A stretch of DNA of 64,000 bases from Yersinia aldovae ATCC 35236. Its GTDB lineage: Bacteria > Pseudomonadota > Gammaproteobacteria > Enterobacterales > Enterobacteriaceae. The stretch spans positions 37,403 to 101,402 of the forward strand of contig NZ_ACCB01000014.1 of the NCBI RefSeq assembly GCF_000173735.1, given 5' to 3'. Within the stretch, counting starts at the first letter, position 1; every line of letters begins with the position of its first letter. The notes under the pieces are model-generated. The model did not search any database. It saw only the letters and a program-made list of their open reading frames with translations, and was not told the DNA's origin. This document shows, in pieces, positions 42,262-51,833 of this stretch. The position numbers were made by a program, and so were the translations under genes.

Positions 42262-42282
42262 TCTCGGTTAAACCTGTCTGCG

Positions 42283-42315
42283 CGGCAGTATTTAATAATG
42301 CATTAAATACTGCCG
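42283..42315. terminator. Bidirectional terminator hslJ/ydbJ
   Basis: CGGCAGTATTTAAT (42283-42296) and ATTAAATACTGCCG (42302-42315) form a 14-bp stem with a 5-base loop in the 58-base gap between convergent genes. Confidence 0.8.
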
Positions 42316-42319
42316 TTTA

Positions 42320-42622
42320 TTAACGCGCCGGACATGCTCCGCGCATTAATGCCCACTCTTCACAGCGTTTACCGTCTGGTAATTGGCACATCCCCACACT
42401 GCTGCCATTGAGTTGCCTGGCGAGGGTCAAAACGCCGCCCGCATTGGCGCAATTCACTGATGCCGGGTTTGACATATTCAGGTTGTGATGCGTGCTGGCA
42501 CTGGTCGCTTGTTGTACTGGCTCATCGACATCAGCACGGTTCGATGCGGTCGTTGGATCATTGCTGCTACAAGCGGCTAAAAAGAATACCGCGCCGCCTG
42601 CCAACCAAGATAATACGTTCAT
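42320..42622 (-). CDS. ydbJ: DUF333 lipoprotein YdbJ
   Basis: A 100-residue lipoprotein: signal with lipobox LAAC (Cys18), a linker, then a DUF333 domain, NPASVNCANAGGVL, GMCQLPDG and CEEWALMRGAC. It matches E. coli YdbJ in family and in its place between hslJ and nifJ. Function unknown. Four cysteines in the mature part may form disulfides. Confidence 0.82.
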   Translation of the reverse strand: MNVLSWLAGGAVFFLAACSSNDPTTASNRADVDEPVQQATSASTHHNLNMSNPASVNCANAGGVLTLARQLNGSSVGMCQLPDGKRCEEWALMRGACPAR

Positions 42623-42891
42623 TCTTCTGCTCCGGCGTGAGAAATATATAAAGTTATTGTCTTAGAAAAACAGTACGGATGATCCGCAAAAGCCTTATAT
42701 AATATCGGTTACAATTAAAAGACAACATAAATAAGCGCCAATATGATAATTTAATTTAGCTTAAGTCAAGGCGAGCAGCCTGCTGACCAGATTATTTTTA
42801 CGTTTAAATTTCGTGCAAAACAAATGAGCTAATATTAATCGGATAGATAATCATATACCTATAGTGCGAACAAGAATAAAAGGAAATAATT

Positions 42892-43551
42892 ATGATCACG
42901 GATTTATTGCTACGAATTGCCCTTGCCGGGGCGCTGGGTGGGTTAATTGGTATTGAGCGCCAGTTACGTGCAAAAGAAGCAGGATTGCGCACACACATTC
43001 TGGTGGGTATCGGTAGCGCTATGTTTATGATTGTTTCCAAGTATGGTTTTGAGGATTTATTGATACTCGAACACGTCAGTTTTGATCCGAGCAGGGTCGC
43101 CGCACAGGTGGTTAGCGGCATGGGGTTCCTTGGTGCCGGTACGATTATGATCCAAAAACAGATGGTTAAAGGGCTAACCACCGCGGCAGGAATGTGGGTC
43201 ACGGCGGCAATCGGCTTAGTGATCGGCAGTGGCCTGTATGAGATTGGTATTTATGGCACGTTAATGACATTGATCGTATTGGAGATCTTTCGTCAGTTAA
43301 GTAATCGCCTGCTCGGGCAACACTATTATATATACATCAAACTGTTACCGGAAAGTGTGCCACAGGTATTGGTTGCACTACAGAAACTGCGCCTGCGACC
43401 CATTAACCTCTCCGTGACGCAAAAACGTGACGAAGGCGATTCTGATTGTGATCTCTCAATGGACGTGACGTTGTCACCAAGAAAAAGCGTGGATCAGGTA
43501 TATGAAAAGTTACTGGCTATTGATGGAATACATCAGTTGGACATTAAGTAG
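42892..43551 (+). CDS. MgtC/SapB family membrane protein
   Basis: A 219-residue inner-membrane protein of the MgtC/SapB family. Four or five N-terminal transmembrane segments with ALAGALGGLIGIERQLRAKEAG, SGMGFLGAGTIM and GLTTAAGMWVTAAIG are the family hallmark; a C-terminal soluble ACT-like domain follows (residues 140-219). MgtC itself promotes growth in low magnesium and inside macrophages and inhibits the F-type ATPase in Salmonella, but MgtC-family proteins also have other roles, so I give no symbol. AAGGA lies 7 bases upstream. I saw no full PhoP box. Confidence 0.85.
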   Translation: MITDLLLRIALAGALGGLIGIERQLRAKEAGLRTHILVGIGSAMFMIVSKYGFEDLLILEHVSFDPSRVAAQVVSGMGFLGAGTIMIQKQMVKGLTTAAGMWVTAAIGLVIGSGLYEIGIYGTLMTLIVLEIFRQLSNRLLGQHYYIYIKLLPESVPQVLVALQKLRLRPINLSVTQKRDEGDSDCDLSMDVTLSPRKSVDQVYEKLLAIDGIHQLDIK

Positions 43552-43588
43552 CGGGTTCATTCTCCCCACTACCCACAATTAATTATAA

Positions 43589-43710
43589 ATATATCCTAAA
43601 GCCATTGGCGTGGCAGGCAGCAAACGAATATATCCCGATGAACTCACTAAAGTCAGTGATTCGGGTAAGCGAGAGCCGCCCCCTACAACGTCAAGTAAGC
43701 AGAATATATT
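43589..43710. repeat. Near-full-length ERIC repeat
   Basis: About 122 bp between the convergent mgtC-type and SMR genes. The central segment AAAGTCAGTGATTCGGGTAA (43647-43666) matches the ERIC core used for the ERIC2 primer with a few changes, and the ends are ATATATCC and an imperfect complement GAATATATT. The right end reaches the stop codon of the SMR gene. Confidence 0.75.
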
Positions 43711-44042
43711 AGTGCATCGGCGTCTTGGACAGCAGATTAATCACCATGACGCCGGCCACAATCAATGTCATGCCTAAGATAGCAGCCCAATCCAGCTTTT
43801 TGTTGATACATAAACGTTGCCGCAATAGAAACCAAAACAATCCCCAATCCCGACCAAATAGCGTAAGCGATCCCCAGAGGCATGGTTTTAACCACTTGAG
43901 AAAGCCCCCAGAAAGCAATGCCATAGCCAATCACTACCACGCCCGAAGGCACTAACCGCGTAAAACCATCAGATGCTTTTAGCATGGTGGTAGCTACCAC
44001 TTCAGCCACAATTGCCATCATTAAATAAGCAAAACCGCTCAT
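43709..44042 (-). pseudogene. SMR multidrug efflux protein, EmrE-like, frameshifted
   Basis: Small multidrug-resistance proton antiporter. Reading from 44042, the family sequence is clear (MAIVAEVVATTMLKASDGFT with the membrane Glu14, then GIAYAIWSGLGIVLVS), but shifts frame at a five-T run (43797-43801, As on the coding strand). Removing one base yields KLDWAAILGMTLIVAGVMVI and NLLSKTPMH and a 110-residue protein, exactly EmrE's length. Four transmembrane helices. This is almost surely a sequencing slip. The gene faces the ERIC repeat, which touches its stop. Confidence 0.85.
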
Positions 44043-44430
44043 TGTTAATCTCTCCTTATCAACATCGAACCGGTATTATGCCCACGCATAATGCAATATT
44101 CATTAAATCAATCTCACAATTATTTTACAAACTCACTGATTTTGGCTGTGTTACCCAGCGGATGTCCGAACAACGTAATAAATAGTTCTCTAATTGTAAT
44201 AATTATTATCCGAATGCTCGCTATATATCCTAAACCTGCCTAACTGCCTTATTTTGTACCCATTATCGGTTCACCGCTGCCACACAAACGCGATAACTGA
44301 CAAAAGTACCCTCTGCTAGAATTTCTCTATTAGTTCAAATAAATCGTGAGCCATCAGAGGCCTTCATTACTACTTTTCCGATTAATGAGAAACGGCCTCT
44401 GCTTGATAAGCAATGTGAAGGTATAAATTA
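44043..44430. other. Divergent spacer SMR gene-nifJ
   Basis: About 390 AT-rich bases. It must hold the nifJ promoter; no clear FNR box, repeat or small gene was seen. Confidence 0.5.
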
Positions 44431-47400
44431 ATGATTACAACTGACGGTAACAGTGCCGTCGCTTCTGTGGCTTATCGTGCCAGTGAAGTGATTGCTATCT
44501 ACCCTATTACCCCCAGCTCCACGATGGCAGAGCAAGCTGATGCATGGTCTGGCGACGGTAAAGTGAATATCTGGGGCGATGTGCCACGCGTGGTTGAAAT
44601 GCAGTCGGAAGGCGGCGCTATCGCCACGGTGCATGGTGCGTTGCAAACCGGCGCGCTATCAACCTCTTTTACCTCCTCTCAGGGATTATTGTTAATGATC
44701 CCGACCCTGTATAAGCTGGCGGGCGAACTGACCCCCTTTGTGCTGCATGTGGCCGCCAGAACCGTGGCAACCCATGCGTTATCTATCTTCGGTGACCACT
44801 CTGATGTAATGGCGGTGCGCCAGACCGGTTGCGCCATGCTGTGTGCCAGCAGTGTGCAGGAAGCACAGGATTTCGCCTTGATTTCTCAGGTGGCAACCCT
44901 TAATAGTCGTATTCCATTTATTCATTTCTTTGATGGTTTCCGTACCTCTCATGAGATCAATAAAATTGTGCCGCTCAGTGACGACACACTGCGTCAGCTA
45001 CTGCCACAAAAAGGGATAGATGCCCACCGCAGCCGGGCGCTGACACCAGACCGGCCGGTAGTGCGCGGCACATCGGCTAACCCGGATACCTATTTCCAAT
45101 CCAGGGAAGCGACCAATCCTTGGTATAACAGCACTTATCAGCATGTCGCCGCTGCAATGCAGGCGTTTGCCCAAGCGACTGGCCGTGAATATCAGCCTTT
45201 CGAATATTACGGCCACCCACAGGCTGAGCGCGTTATTATCTTGATGGGTTCGGCGATCGGCACCTGCGAAGAGGTGATTGACACCTTGCTGACCCGTGGC
45301 GAGAGAGTCGGTGTACTGAAAGTACGCCTGTTCCGCCCTTTCTCCGCCGAACATCTGTTAGGTGTATTGCCACAGTCAGTAACCAAAATCGCCGTACTGG
45401 ACAGAACCAAAGAGCCAGGTGCCTTGGCCGAACCGCTCTATCTTGAGGTGATGACCGCGCTGGCTGAAGCCTACAGTCGAGGTGAACGCGCCACATTGCC
45501 CAAAGTGATAGGTGGCCGTTATGGGTTATCCTCCAAAGAGTTTGGCCCCGACTGCGCACTGGCTATTTTCAAAGAGTTATCCCTGGATTTGCCGCGTGCG
45601 CGCTTTACTGTTGGCATTTTTGATGATGTGACCGGTTTATCGTTACCGCTGACCGATGAGACAATTGAGCAACGCGCCACACTGGAAGCCCTGTTCTATG
45701 GCCTGGGCAGTGATGGCTCGGTTTCTGCCACCAAAAATAACATCAAAATTATCGGTAACAGTACACCTTTGTATGCGCAGGGTTATTTTGTTTATGACTC
45801 GAAGAAGGCCGGCGGCCTGACGGTTTCTCACTTACGTGTCAGCAAGACGCCGATCAACTCAGCCTATCTGATTAGTCATGCCGACTTTGTCGGTTGTCAT
45901 CAGCTACAGTTTATTGACACCTACCAAATGGCTGAACGGCTGAAGCCCGGCGGTATTTTCCTGATCAACTCCCCTTTCAGCGCCGATGAAATGTGGCAAC
46001 GCCTGCCGCAAGAAGTTCAGGCAGTGCTGCATCAACGCCAGGCCCGCCTGTTTGTGATTAATGCGGCTAAAATTGCTCGCGAATGCAAACTGGGTGCCCG
46101 TATCAATACCGTGATGCAGATGGCGTTCTTCCATCTCACCCAAATCTTGCCAACGGCAATGGCCCTTGAGCAACTTAGAGCCGCCATTGACCGCAGTTAC
46201 CGCACTAAAGGGCCAGAAATCGTCAGCCGTAACTGGCAAGCGCTGGATGCCACCCTGGATGCGTTGGTTGAAATCCCGCGGCAACCGATTAATGAAAACA
46301 GCCCGATGCGGCCACCGATCGTCTCTGATTTGGCCCCTGATTTCGTCAAAACCGTTACCGCCACCATGTTGGCGGGTTTAGGTGATGCCCTGCCGGTATC
46401 CGCTTTCCCACCGGATGGCACCTGGCCGGTCGGCACCACACAGTGGGAAAAGCGCAATATTGCCGAAGACATTCCCATCTGGCAGCCTGACCTTTGTACG
46501 CAGTGTAACCACTGTGTCGCGGCCTGCCCGCACTCGGCAATTCGTGCCAAAGTGGTTCAACCCGCGGCCATGTCCGGTGCGCCGGACAGTTTGCAATCAC
46601 TGGATGTCAAAGCGCGTGATATGCGCGGCCAGAAATACGTATTGCAAGTGGCCCCAGAGGACTGTACCGGTTGTAATTTGTGTTATGAGGTCTGCCCGGC
46701 CAAAGATCGCCAGAATCCAGAAATTAAAGCGATTAACATGAAGCCGCGTCTGGAACATCTGGCGGCAGAGAAAGCGCATTACGATTTCTTCCTCAAATTG
46801 CCAGAGATCGATAAAACTCAAATCGAACGTATCGATATCCGCACCTCACAGTTAATCTCGCCGCTGTTTGAATACTCAGGTGCCTGCTCCGGCTGTGGTG
46901 AAACGCCCTATATCAAGCTGCTGACCCAGTTGTATGGCGATCGGCTATTAATTGCCAATGCCACCGGTTGCTCATCAATCTATGGCGGCAATCTGCCAAC
47001 CACACCGTACACCACCAATGCCGATGGCCGTGGCCCAGCGTGGGCCAATTCGCTGTTTGAAGATAATGCCGAGTTTGGTTTGGGCTTCCGCCTGACGGTC
47101 GATCAACATCGCCAGCGCGTAACCCGTTTGATTAATCAATTGGCACCCCAGTTACCGGCTGAACTGGTCAGCCAGTTAATCAATCAAGCTGCCACGCCAG
47201 AAGTGCGGCGCGAGCAAGTGACACAACTGCGTGAGTTATTACGCGCTATCCCCGGCAACGATGCGCAACAACTGGCAACCGACGCCGATTATCTGGTGGA
47301 TAAGTCCATTTGGCTGATTGGTGGCGACGGTTGGGCTTACGATATCGGCTTTGGTGGGCTGGATCATGTACTTAGCCTGACAGAAAACGTCAATGTGCTG

Positions 47401-47964
47401 GTGCTAGATACCCAGTGCTACTCCAATACCGGCGGGCAGCAATCAAAAGCAACGCCACTGGGGGCGGTCACCAAGTTTGGTGAACACGGCAAACGTAAAG
47501 CCCGCAAAGATTTAGGCGTCAGCATGATGATGTACGGTCATGTGTATGTGGCTCAAATCTCCCTCGGTGCGCAACTCAATCAGACGGTCAAAGCGATTCA
47601 GGAAGCAGAAGCCTACCCCGGCCCGTCACTGATTATCGCTTACAGCCCTTGTGAAGAGCACGGCTACGATCTGGCTTACAGCCACGCGCAAATGAAGCAA
47701 TTAACTGCCACCGGATTCTGGCCATTATATCGCTTTGATCCACGTCGCGTTGATGAAGGTAACGTGGCGCTGACATTAGATTCACGCCCACCGAGCAGCG
47801 ACCTGACCACCACACTGCTCAATGAGCAACGCTTTCGTCGGCTCAATAGCCAAGAACCAGAAGTGGCAGCACAATTATATGCGGATGCCGAGAAGGATTT
47901 GAAAAAACGTTATGACTTCCTGAGCCTACTGGCAGGGAAAGCAGAGATTGCCCGCTCAGAGTGA
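44431..47964 (+). CDS. nifJ: Pyruvate:flavodoxin oxidoreductase
   Basis: Large single-chain pyruvate oxidoreductase (YdbK/NifJ type), 1177 residues, that oxidises pyruvate to acetyl-CoA and reduces flavodoxin or ferredoxin. Domains in order: N-terminal pyruvate-binding domain (IYPITPSSTMAEQADAW), gamma domain, two ferredoxin-type [4Fe-4S] sites CTQCNHCVAACP (about 689) and CTGCNLCYEVCP (about 745), a proximal-cluster Cys motif CSGCGETP (about 819) and the thiamine diphosphate site GDGWAYDIGFGG (about 964). E. coli YdbK is nearly identical in layout and also lies near ldhA-hslJ-ydbJ. A strong terminator follows. Confidence 0.96.
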   Translation: MITTDGNSAVASVAYRASEVIAIYPITPSSTMAEQADAWSGDGKVNIWGDVPRVVEMQSEGGAIATVHGALQTGALSTSFTSSQGLLLMIPTLYKLAGELTPFVLHVAARTVATHALSIFGDHSDVMAVRQTGCAMLCASSVQEAQDFALISQVATLNSRIPFIHFFDGFRTSHEINKIVPLSDDTLRQLLPQKGIDAHRSRALTPDRPVVRGTSANPDTYFQSREATNPWYNSTYQHVAAAMQAFAQATGREYQPFEYYGHPQAERVIILMGSAIGTCEEVIDTLLTRGERVGVLKVRLFRPFSAEHLLGVLPQSVTKIAVLDRTKEPGALAEPLYLEVMTALAEAYSRGERATLPKVIGGRYGLSSKEFGPDCALAIFKELSLDLPRARFTVGIFDDVTGLSLPLTDETIEQRATLEALFYGLGSDGSVSATKNNIKIIGNSTPLYAQGYFVYDSKKAGGLTVSHLRVSKTPINSAYLISHADFVGCHQLQFIDTYQMAERLKPGGIFLINSPFSADEMWQRLPQEVQAVLHQRQARLFVINAAKIARECKLGARINTVMQMAFFHLTQILPTAMALEQLRAAIDRSYRTKGPEIVSRNWQALDATLDALVEIPRQPINENSPMRPPIVSDLAPDFVKTVTATMLAGLGDALPVSAFPPDGTWPVGTTQWEKRNIAEDIPIWQPDLCTQCNHCVAACPHSAIRAKVVQPAAMSGAPDSLQSLDVKARDMRGQKYVLQVAPEDCTGCNLCYEVCPAKDRQNPEIKAINMKPRLEHLAAEKAHYDFFLKLPEIDKTQIERIDIRTSQLISPLFEYSGACSGCGETPYIKLLTQLYGDRLLIANATGCSSIYGGNLPTTPYTTNADGRGPAWANSLFEDNAEFGLGFRLTVDQHRQRVTRLINQLAPQLPAELVSQLINQAATPEVRREQVTQLRELLRAIPGNDAQQLATDADYLVDKSIWLIGGDGWAYDIGFGGLDHVLSLTENVNVLVLDTQCYSNTGGQQSKATPLGAVTKFGEHGKRKARKDLGVSMMMYGHVYVAQISLGAQLNQTVKAIQEAEAYPGPSLIIAYSPCEEHGYDLAYSHAQMKQLTATGFWPLYRFDPRRVDEGNVALTLDSRPPSSDLTTTLLNEQRFRRLNSQEPEVAAQLYADAEKDLKKRYDFLSLLAGKAEIARSE

Positions 47965-47988
47965 AATTGAATTAAATAAATCATCAAG

Positions 47989-48019
47989 CCAGTCAATATC
48001 CCTTGACTGGTTTTTTTTT
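47989..48019 (+). terminator. Terminator after nifJ
   Basis: CCAGTCAA (47989-47996) and TTGACTGG (48003-48010), then nine Ts. Confidence 0.92.
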
Positions 48020-48111
48020 GTGCCAACTTCTATTACTCATACGTCTAAATTTGGAATGTCCTCAAATTAAGTACCGCGCTATTTTCAGATCTCAATTACA
48101 AGGAAGATATT

Positions 48112-48967
48112 ATGGACATGAGAAATTGGATATCACGTATAGACGGTAATAAAGCATTAAGCGAAATAAGCATACCAGGAACGCATGATTCTGCTTCATT
48201 TCGCACTGACGTTTTTGGCGGTATGTTTACACAAACGCAATCATGGAATATAAAAGAACAACTTGATAATGGTATACGGTTTTTGGATGCCCGCTGTCGC
48301 CTTATTGATAACGTATTCACCCTGCACCACGGCCCGGTTTTCTAAAACAACAATTCGGTGACGTCCTCAACACCTGCCTTGATTTTTTAAAACGCCATCC
48401 TGGCGAGTTTATTATTTTATCCGTTAAACAAGAACATACAACGGAAAATAGCACCAAAGATTTTGCTGCCGTGATGTATGATAATTATATTAAACCCATA
48501 AGGATATGTTTTACTTAATTAATGGAATACCCATCATTGACGCAATCAGAGGGAAGATAGTGCTATTGCGGCGTTATGGTGGAGCAAAAATAGGTATTAA
48601 TGCGCTCCCCTGGAAAAATGACACCTCATTTACGGTTAAAAATAGCAGCTTTAATATCTACGTCCAAGATCATTATGATGGTTATACCGACCTGAATCTA
48701 CGTTTCAAAAGAAAGTTTGTTGAAAGTTTATTGAAGTCTGCAAAAGATAAACTGTCCTTAAGCTTATATATTAACTTCATCAGTGTCTCAGGTATATTAA
48801 CGCCGTATTCTGGCGCAAAGGGGCATTTCTTGATTGATGGCATGAATATCTGGTTCTGTAAACAATACAGAGAGAAGCAAAAAATGGGCATTATTGTTGC
48901 CGATTTTGTTGATATTGAGGATGGGGCAATTATTAAAACGATAGTCAATTCGAATAATTTCATATAG
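48112..48967 (+). pseudogene. PI-PLC X-domain-like protein with two frameshifts
   Basis: Phosphatidylinositol-specific phospholipase C-like gene. The first frame (48112-48345) carries catalytic-region motifs: SIPGTHDSASF (general-base His), GIRFLDARCR and HHGPVF (second His). It then stops. A T inserted at the four-T run 48338-48341 lets it continue as LKQQFGDVLNTCLDFLKRHPG and so on; a C inserted at 48495-48497 joins it to the last frame (48506-48967, MFYLINGIPII). The sum is about 285 residues, near bacterial PI-PLC length. It has no clear signal peptide. AT-rich relative to its neighbours, so it may be acquired. Both indels are in homopolymers, so it may be intact in the real genome, or a true pseudogene. 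Confidence 0.7.
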
Positions 48968-49140
48968 ACCACCAGGTTAACCAGCATCACAACCCACCGC
49001 CTTGTATAAATAAAAACCACCGCCGCTCTCTTGGGGGGTGGTTTAAAGCTGAAAAATACTAATAACTCTGTTTGTTGAATGATAAACTTACGCCATAGCA
49101 TCAATACACGCCATGCCAACTGAATATGAGTCACGAATAA

Positions 49141-50085
49141 ATGCAAGAGAAACAAGTGGTTAATCAAAAAGAACATTACGATCTGAATAAATTACACAAG
49201 CGACTGCGCCGTAATGTGGGTCAGGCAATTGCCGATTTCAATATGATTGAAGAAGGTGACCGCGTGATGGTTTGCCTGTCCGGTGGCAAGGACAGCTATA
49301 CCATGCTGGATATTCTGCAAAACTTGCAAAAAAGTGCGCCAATTAATTTCACGTTAATTGCTGTTAATCTCGATCAGAAGCAGCCCGGCTTCCCGGAAGA
49401 TATCCTGCCAGCCTACCTGAACAAACAAGGTGTGGAATATCAGATTGTTGAAGAGAACACCTACGGGATCGTCAAAGAGATTATTCCCGAAGGCAAAACC
49501 ACCTGTTCACTGTGTTCACGCCTGCGGCGTGGGATTTTATACCGCACCGCCACTGAGCTGGGTGCCACTAAAATAGCACTGGGGCACCACCGTGATGACA
49601 TTCTGCAAACCCTGTTTTTGAATATGTTCTACGGTGGAAAGCTCAAAGGTATGCCACCCAAATTGATGAGTGACGACGGTAAACATGTGGTCATCCGCCC
49701 GTTGGCCTACTGCCGCGAAAAAGACATTGAACGGTTTGCACTTGCCAAAGAGTATCCAATTATCCCTTGTAACTTATGCGGTTCTCAGCCCAACCTGCAA
49801 CGTCAGGTGATCAAAGATATGTTACGCGACTGGGATAAACAGTATCCGGGCCGGATCGAAACCATGTTCAGCGCGATGCAAAACGTGGTGCCATCACATT
49901 TGAATGACCATAAACTGTTTGATTTCAAAAGTATTACTCACGACAGCCAAATCGTCGATGGGGGTGATTTGGCCTTTGACCGGGAAGAATTGCCACTGCA
50001 ACCGGCAGGCTGGCAGCCGGAAGATGACCAAGAAAGCACGGGCAAGCTACAGCCGGTGCGCCTTGATGTGCTGGAGATTAAATAA
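49141..50085 (+). CDS. ttcA: tRNA 2-thiocytidine biosynthesis protein TtcA
   Basis: ATP-pyrophosphatase that inserts sulfur at C32 of certain tRNAs using an iron-sulfur cluster. It has 314 residues. PP-loop SGGKDS is at residues 47-52, and the cluster cysteines Cys122, Cys125 (CSLC) and Cys222 (IPCNLCG) are present. The start at 49141 fits E. coli TtcA. It converges with fnrS. Confidence 0.95.
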   Translation: MQEKQVVNQKEHYDLNKLHKRLRRNVGQAIADFNMIEEGDRVMVCLSGGKDSYTMLDILQNLQKSAPINFTLIAVNLDQKQPGFPEDILPAYLNKQGVEYQIVEENTYGIVKEIIPEGKTTCSLCSRLRRGILYRTATELGATKIALGHHRDDILQTLFLNMFYGGKLKGMPPKLMSDDGKHVVIRPLAYCREKDIERFALAKEYPIIPCNLCGSQPNLQRQVIKDMLRDWDKQYPGRIETMFSAMQNVVPSHLNDHKLFDFKSITHDSQIVDGGDLAFDREELPLQPAGWQPEDDQESTGKLQPVRLDVLEIK

Positions 50086-50209
50086 GTCGTCAGCTTTTAT
50101 TGCCTCATTGCGCAGGATGAGGCATTCGCTCCATTATCTAATCCTTTATTTTTATGAAATTTCATTCAAAATCTATTTATCACAAATGGTTTATTCATAA
50201 ATAACGCAT

Positions 50210-50332
50210 AAAAAAATGCCGATGTTGAAATAACATCGGCATCGTAACAATTATGTGCTATGCAGTAATTCAAAATAAAAGTATTACAAATATGGAGCGC
50301 AACGCCCATCGCTTGACGTCACATTCACCTGC
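50210..50332 (-). ncRNA. fnrS: Small regulatory RNA FnrS
   Basis: Read on the minus strand, the RNA begins GCAGGTGAATGTGACGTCAA and contains GCGATGGGCGTTGCGCTCCA, both nearly identical to E. coli FnrS, followed by TGAATTACTGCATAGCACA and a terminator hairpin ATGCCGATGTT/AACATCGGCAT (50216-50242) with a T-run. Its length, about 123 nt, equals E. coli's 122. FnrS is an Hfq-dependent RNA made without oxygen that represses aerobic-metabolism mRNAs. It lies between ttcA and zntB; E. coli has it by zntB (ydaN) and dbpA, and dbpA is absent here. An FNR box lies upstream. The seed regions appear conserved. Confidence 0.93.
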
Positions 50333-50338
50333 AAAACC

Positions 50339-50380
50339 ATAATGCCTGACTCATAACCATCAAATCTTGATATGGCTCAA
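50339..50380 (-). promoter_or_regulatory. FNR-dependent promoter of fnrS
   Basis: TTGAGCCATATCAA (minus strand, 50367-50380) is one mismatch from the FNR consensus and is centred at -41.5 relative to the fnrS 5' end at 50332, the class II activator position. A -10 hexamer CATTAT (50339-50344) occupies -12 to -7. Confidence 0.88.
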
Positions 50381-50438
50381 TTTTGCAGTGATTAGCCCCA
50401 TCGCGAGCAAACTCTTTTACTGCCTAATTCTTGAGTTC

Positions 50439-51422
50439 CTACAACCATTTACTGCGCCTTAACCACCAGGCAACACTAAGAATTAATGTCACTAACATCA
50501 GACAAAAAGCAGCAAAACCGAAAGAATCGGTATTACCGGGGATTCCACCAAGGTTGACACCAAATAGCCCGGTAAGAAACGTAGTCGGTAAGAACACCAT
50601 CGCCAACAGCGACATCGTATAGGTACGCCGGTTCATGGCATCAGCCATTAATGAACTTATTTCATCGGATAGCACCGCGGTACGGGCAATACTCGAATCT
50701 AAATCTTCCAAACCACGCCCTAAACGCTCTGAAATTTCCTGCATCCGGCGGCGATCATCATCATTCATCCACGGCAAACGCTCACTGGCCAGCCGGGAGA
50801 ATACATCGCGTTGTGGGGCCATATAACGACGTAATACAATAAGTTGCTTACGTAACAGCGCCATCTGCCCACGTTGTGGGATTTTTTGTTCCAGTAAATC
50901 ATCTTCGAGATCGATAATTTTATCGTGTAAATCTTCAATAAACTCACTGGTATGGTCGGTGAAACCATCGGCAATTTCCACCAGCCAGTTACCACTGTCC
51001 TTCGGGCCAGTACCGTTTTGCAGATCGTTTAGCACATCATCGATAGAGTAAATTTTGCGATGTCGGGTTGAGACAATCAGCTTATCTGTCATATAAACCC
51101 GAATCGTAACTAGCTGATCTGGGCGGGCATCATGGTTAAAGTTGATGCCGCGCAGCGTTATCATCGTGCCATCACCCAGGCGGGTGACTTTAGGGCGCAT
51201 ACTCTCACCGGCTAAACCACCCCGCACCACTTCTGGTAACAGAGGCGTGTTTTGCAGCCAAGCCTCGCTTTCTGGATGAGTGTAATCCAGATGCAACCAG
51301 CAAGGCTGTTCGGCCGTAGCAACCGCATCGAGGCTGATGGGTTTCACACCGCCTTTACCGTCAAGCTGATAGGCATATACGGCATCAGAAACTTGAAGCG
51401 TTTTTCCTTCAACTACATCCAC
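50439..51422 (-). CDS. zntB: Zinc transporter ZntB
   Basis: CorA-family (2-TM-GxN) transporter; zinc transport, originally described as efflux. It has 327 residues: a large N-terminal cytoplasmic domain (residues 1-265) and two C-terminal transmembrane helices with the GVNLGGIPG loop replacing the GMN motif. Start and length match E. coli ZntB. The fnrS promoter lies just downstream of its stop; no zntB terminator of its own was identified. Confidence 0.95.
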   Translation of the reverse strand: MDVVEGKTLQVSDAVYAYQLDGKGGVKPISLDAVATAEQPCWLHLDYTHPESEAWLQNTPLLPEVVRGGLAGESMRPKVTRLGDGTMITLRGINFNHDARPDQLVTIRVYMTDKLIVSTRHRKIYSIDDVLNDLQNGTGPKDSGNWLVEIADGFTDHTSEFIEDLHDKIIDLEDDLLEQKIPQRGQMALLRKQLIVLRRYMAPQRDVFSRLASERLPWMNDDDRRRMQEISERLGRGLEDLDSSIARTAVLSDEISSLMADAMNRRTYTMSLLAMVFLPTTFLTGLFGVNLGGIPGNTDSFGFAAFCLMLVTLILSVAWWLRRSKWL

Positions 51423-51649
51423 AACAGCACCCTCTTTTCAAAATTAATCATGCAATTAGCTCAGTGTAGCGCTAGCAGCACTATCTTGAAAGGCGAGGGT
51501 CAGGGATAGCCTAAAATAGTGAGGAAGCACCGGTGATAATAGAATGTAGGTTTAAGGTTTAGTAATAAAGAATAACGCAGAAATCGCCTTGTTTTGCGAT
51601 AAACTTGGCTCAGAGTTATCAACAACACTGCATTCAAGGAAGAGAAATT

Positions 51650-51832
51650 ATGGATATAATGACATTATTAAAAGCATTGATTGGGGGGGCTGGCGCGGGG
51701 TTTGCACTGAGCGGTGGCTTATCACTCCTTATTCCTGCATTGACCGTGACCACTTCTTTTGCTTTCACGTTTGCCGCCGTCGGCGGAATCGTAACCGCAG
51801 GGGTTTACCTGAAAAATAGCCGGGTAGTTTAA
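51650..51832 (+). CDS. Small hydrophobic protein, possible bacteriocin-like
   Basis: A 60-residue, glycine- and alanine-rich hydrophobic protein with two predicted membrane helices (LIGGAGAGFALSGGLSLL and FAFTFAAVGGIVTAG) separated by a short loop. AAGGA lies 9 bases before the ATG at 51650. The N-terminal stretch MDIMTLLKALIGG ends in a double glycine, but it is short for a class II bacteriocin leader and lacks the usual charged residues. It is followed after one base by a membrane protein gene. I do not recognise the family. Confidence 0.6.
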   Translation: MDIMTLLKALIGGAGAGFALSGGLSLLIPALTVTTSFAFTFAAVGGIVTAGVYLKNSRVV

Positions 51833-51833
51833 T

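Noticed and set aside
42784..42890. PhoP box upstream of the MgtC-family gene
   Set aside because: Only a single GTTTA-like half-site is present, without a second at 11-bp spacing.
50216..50242. Terminator of zntB
   Set aside because: The hairpin is the 3' end of FnrS, whose promoter lies between it and zntB.
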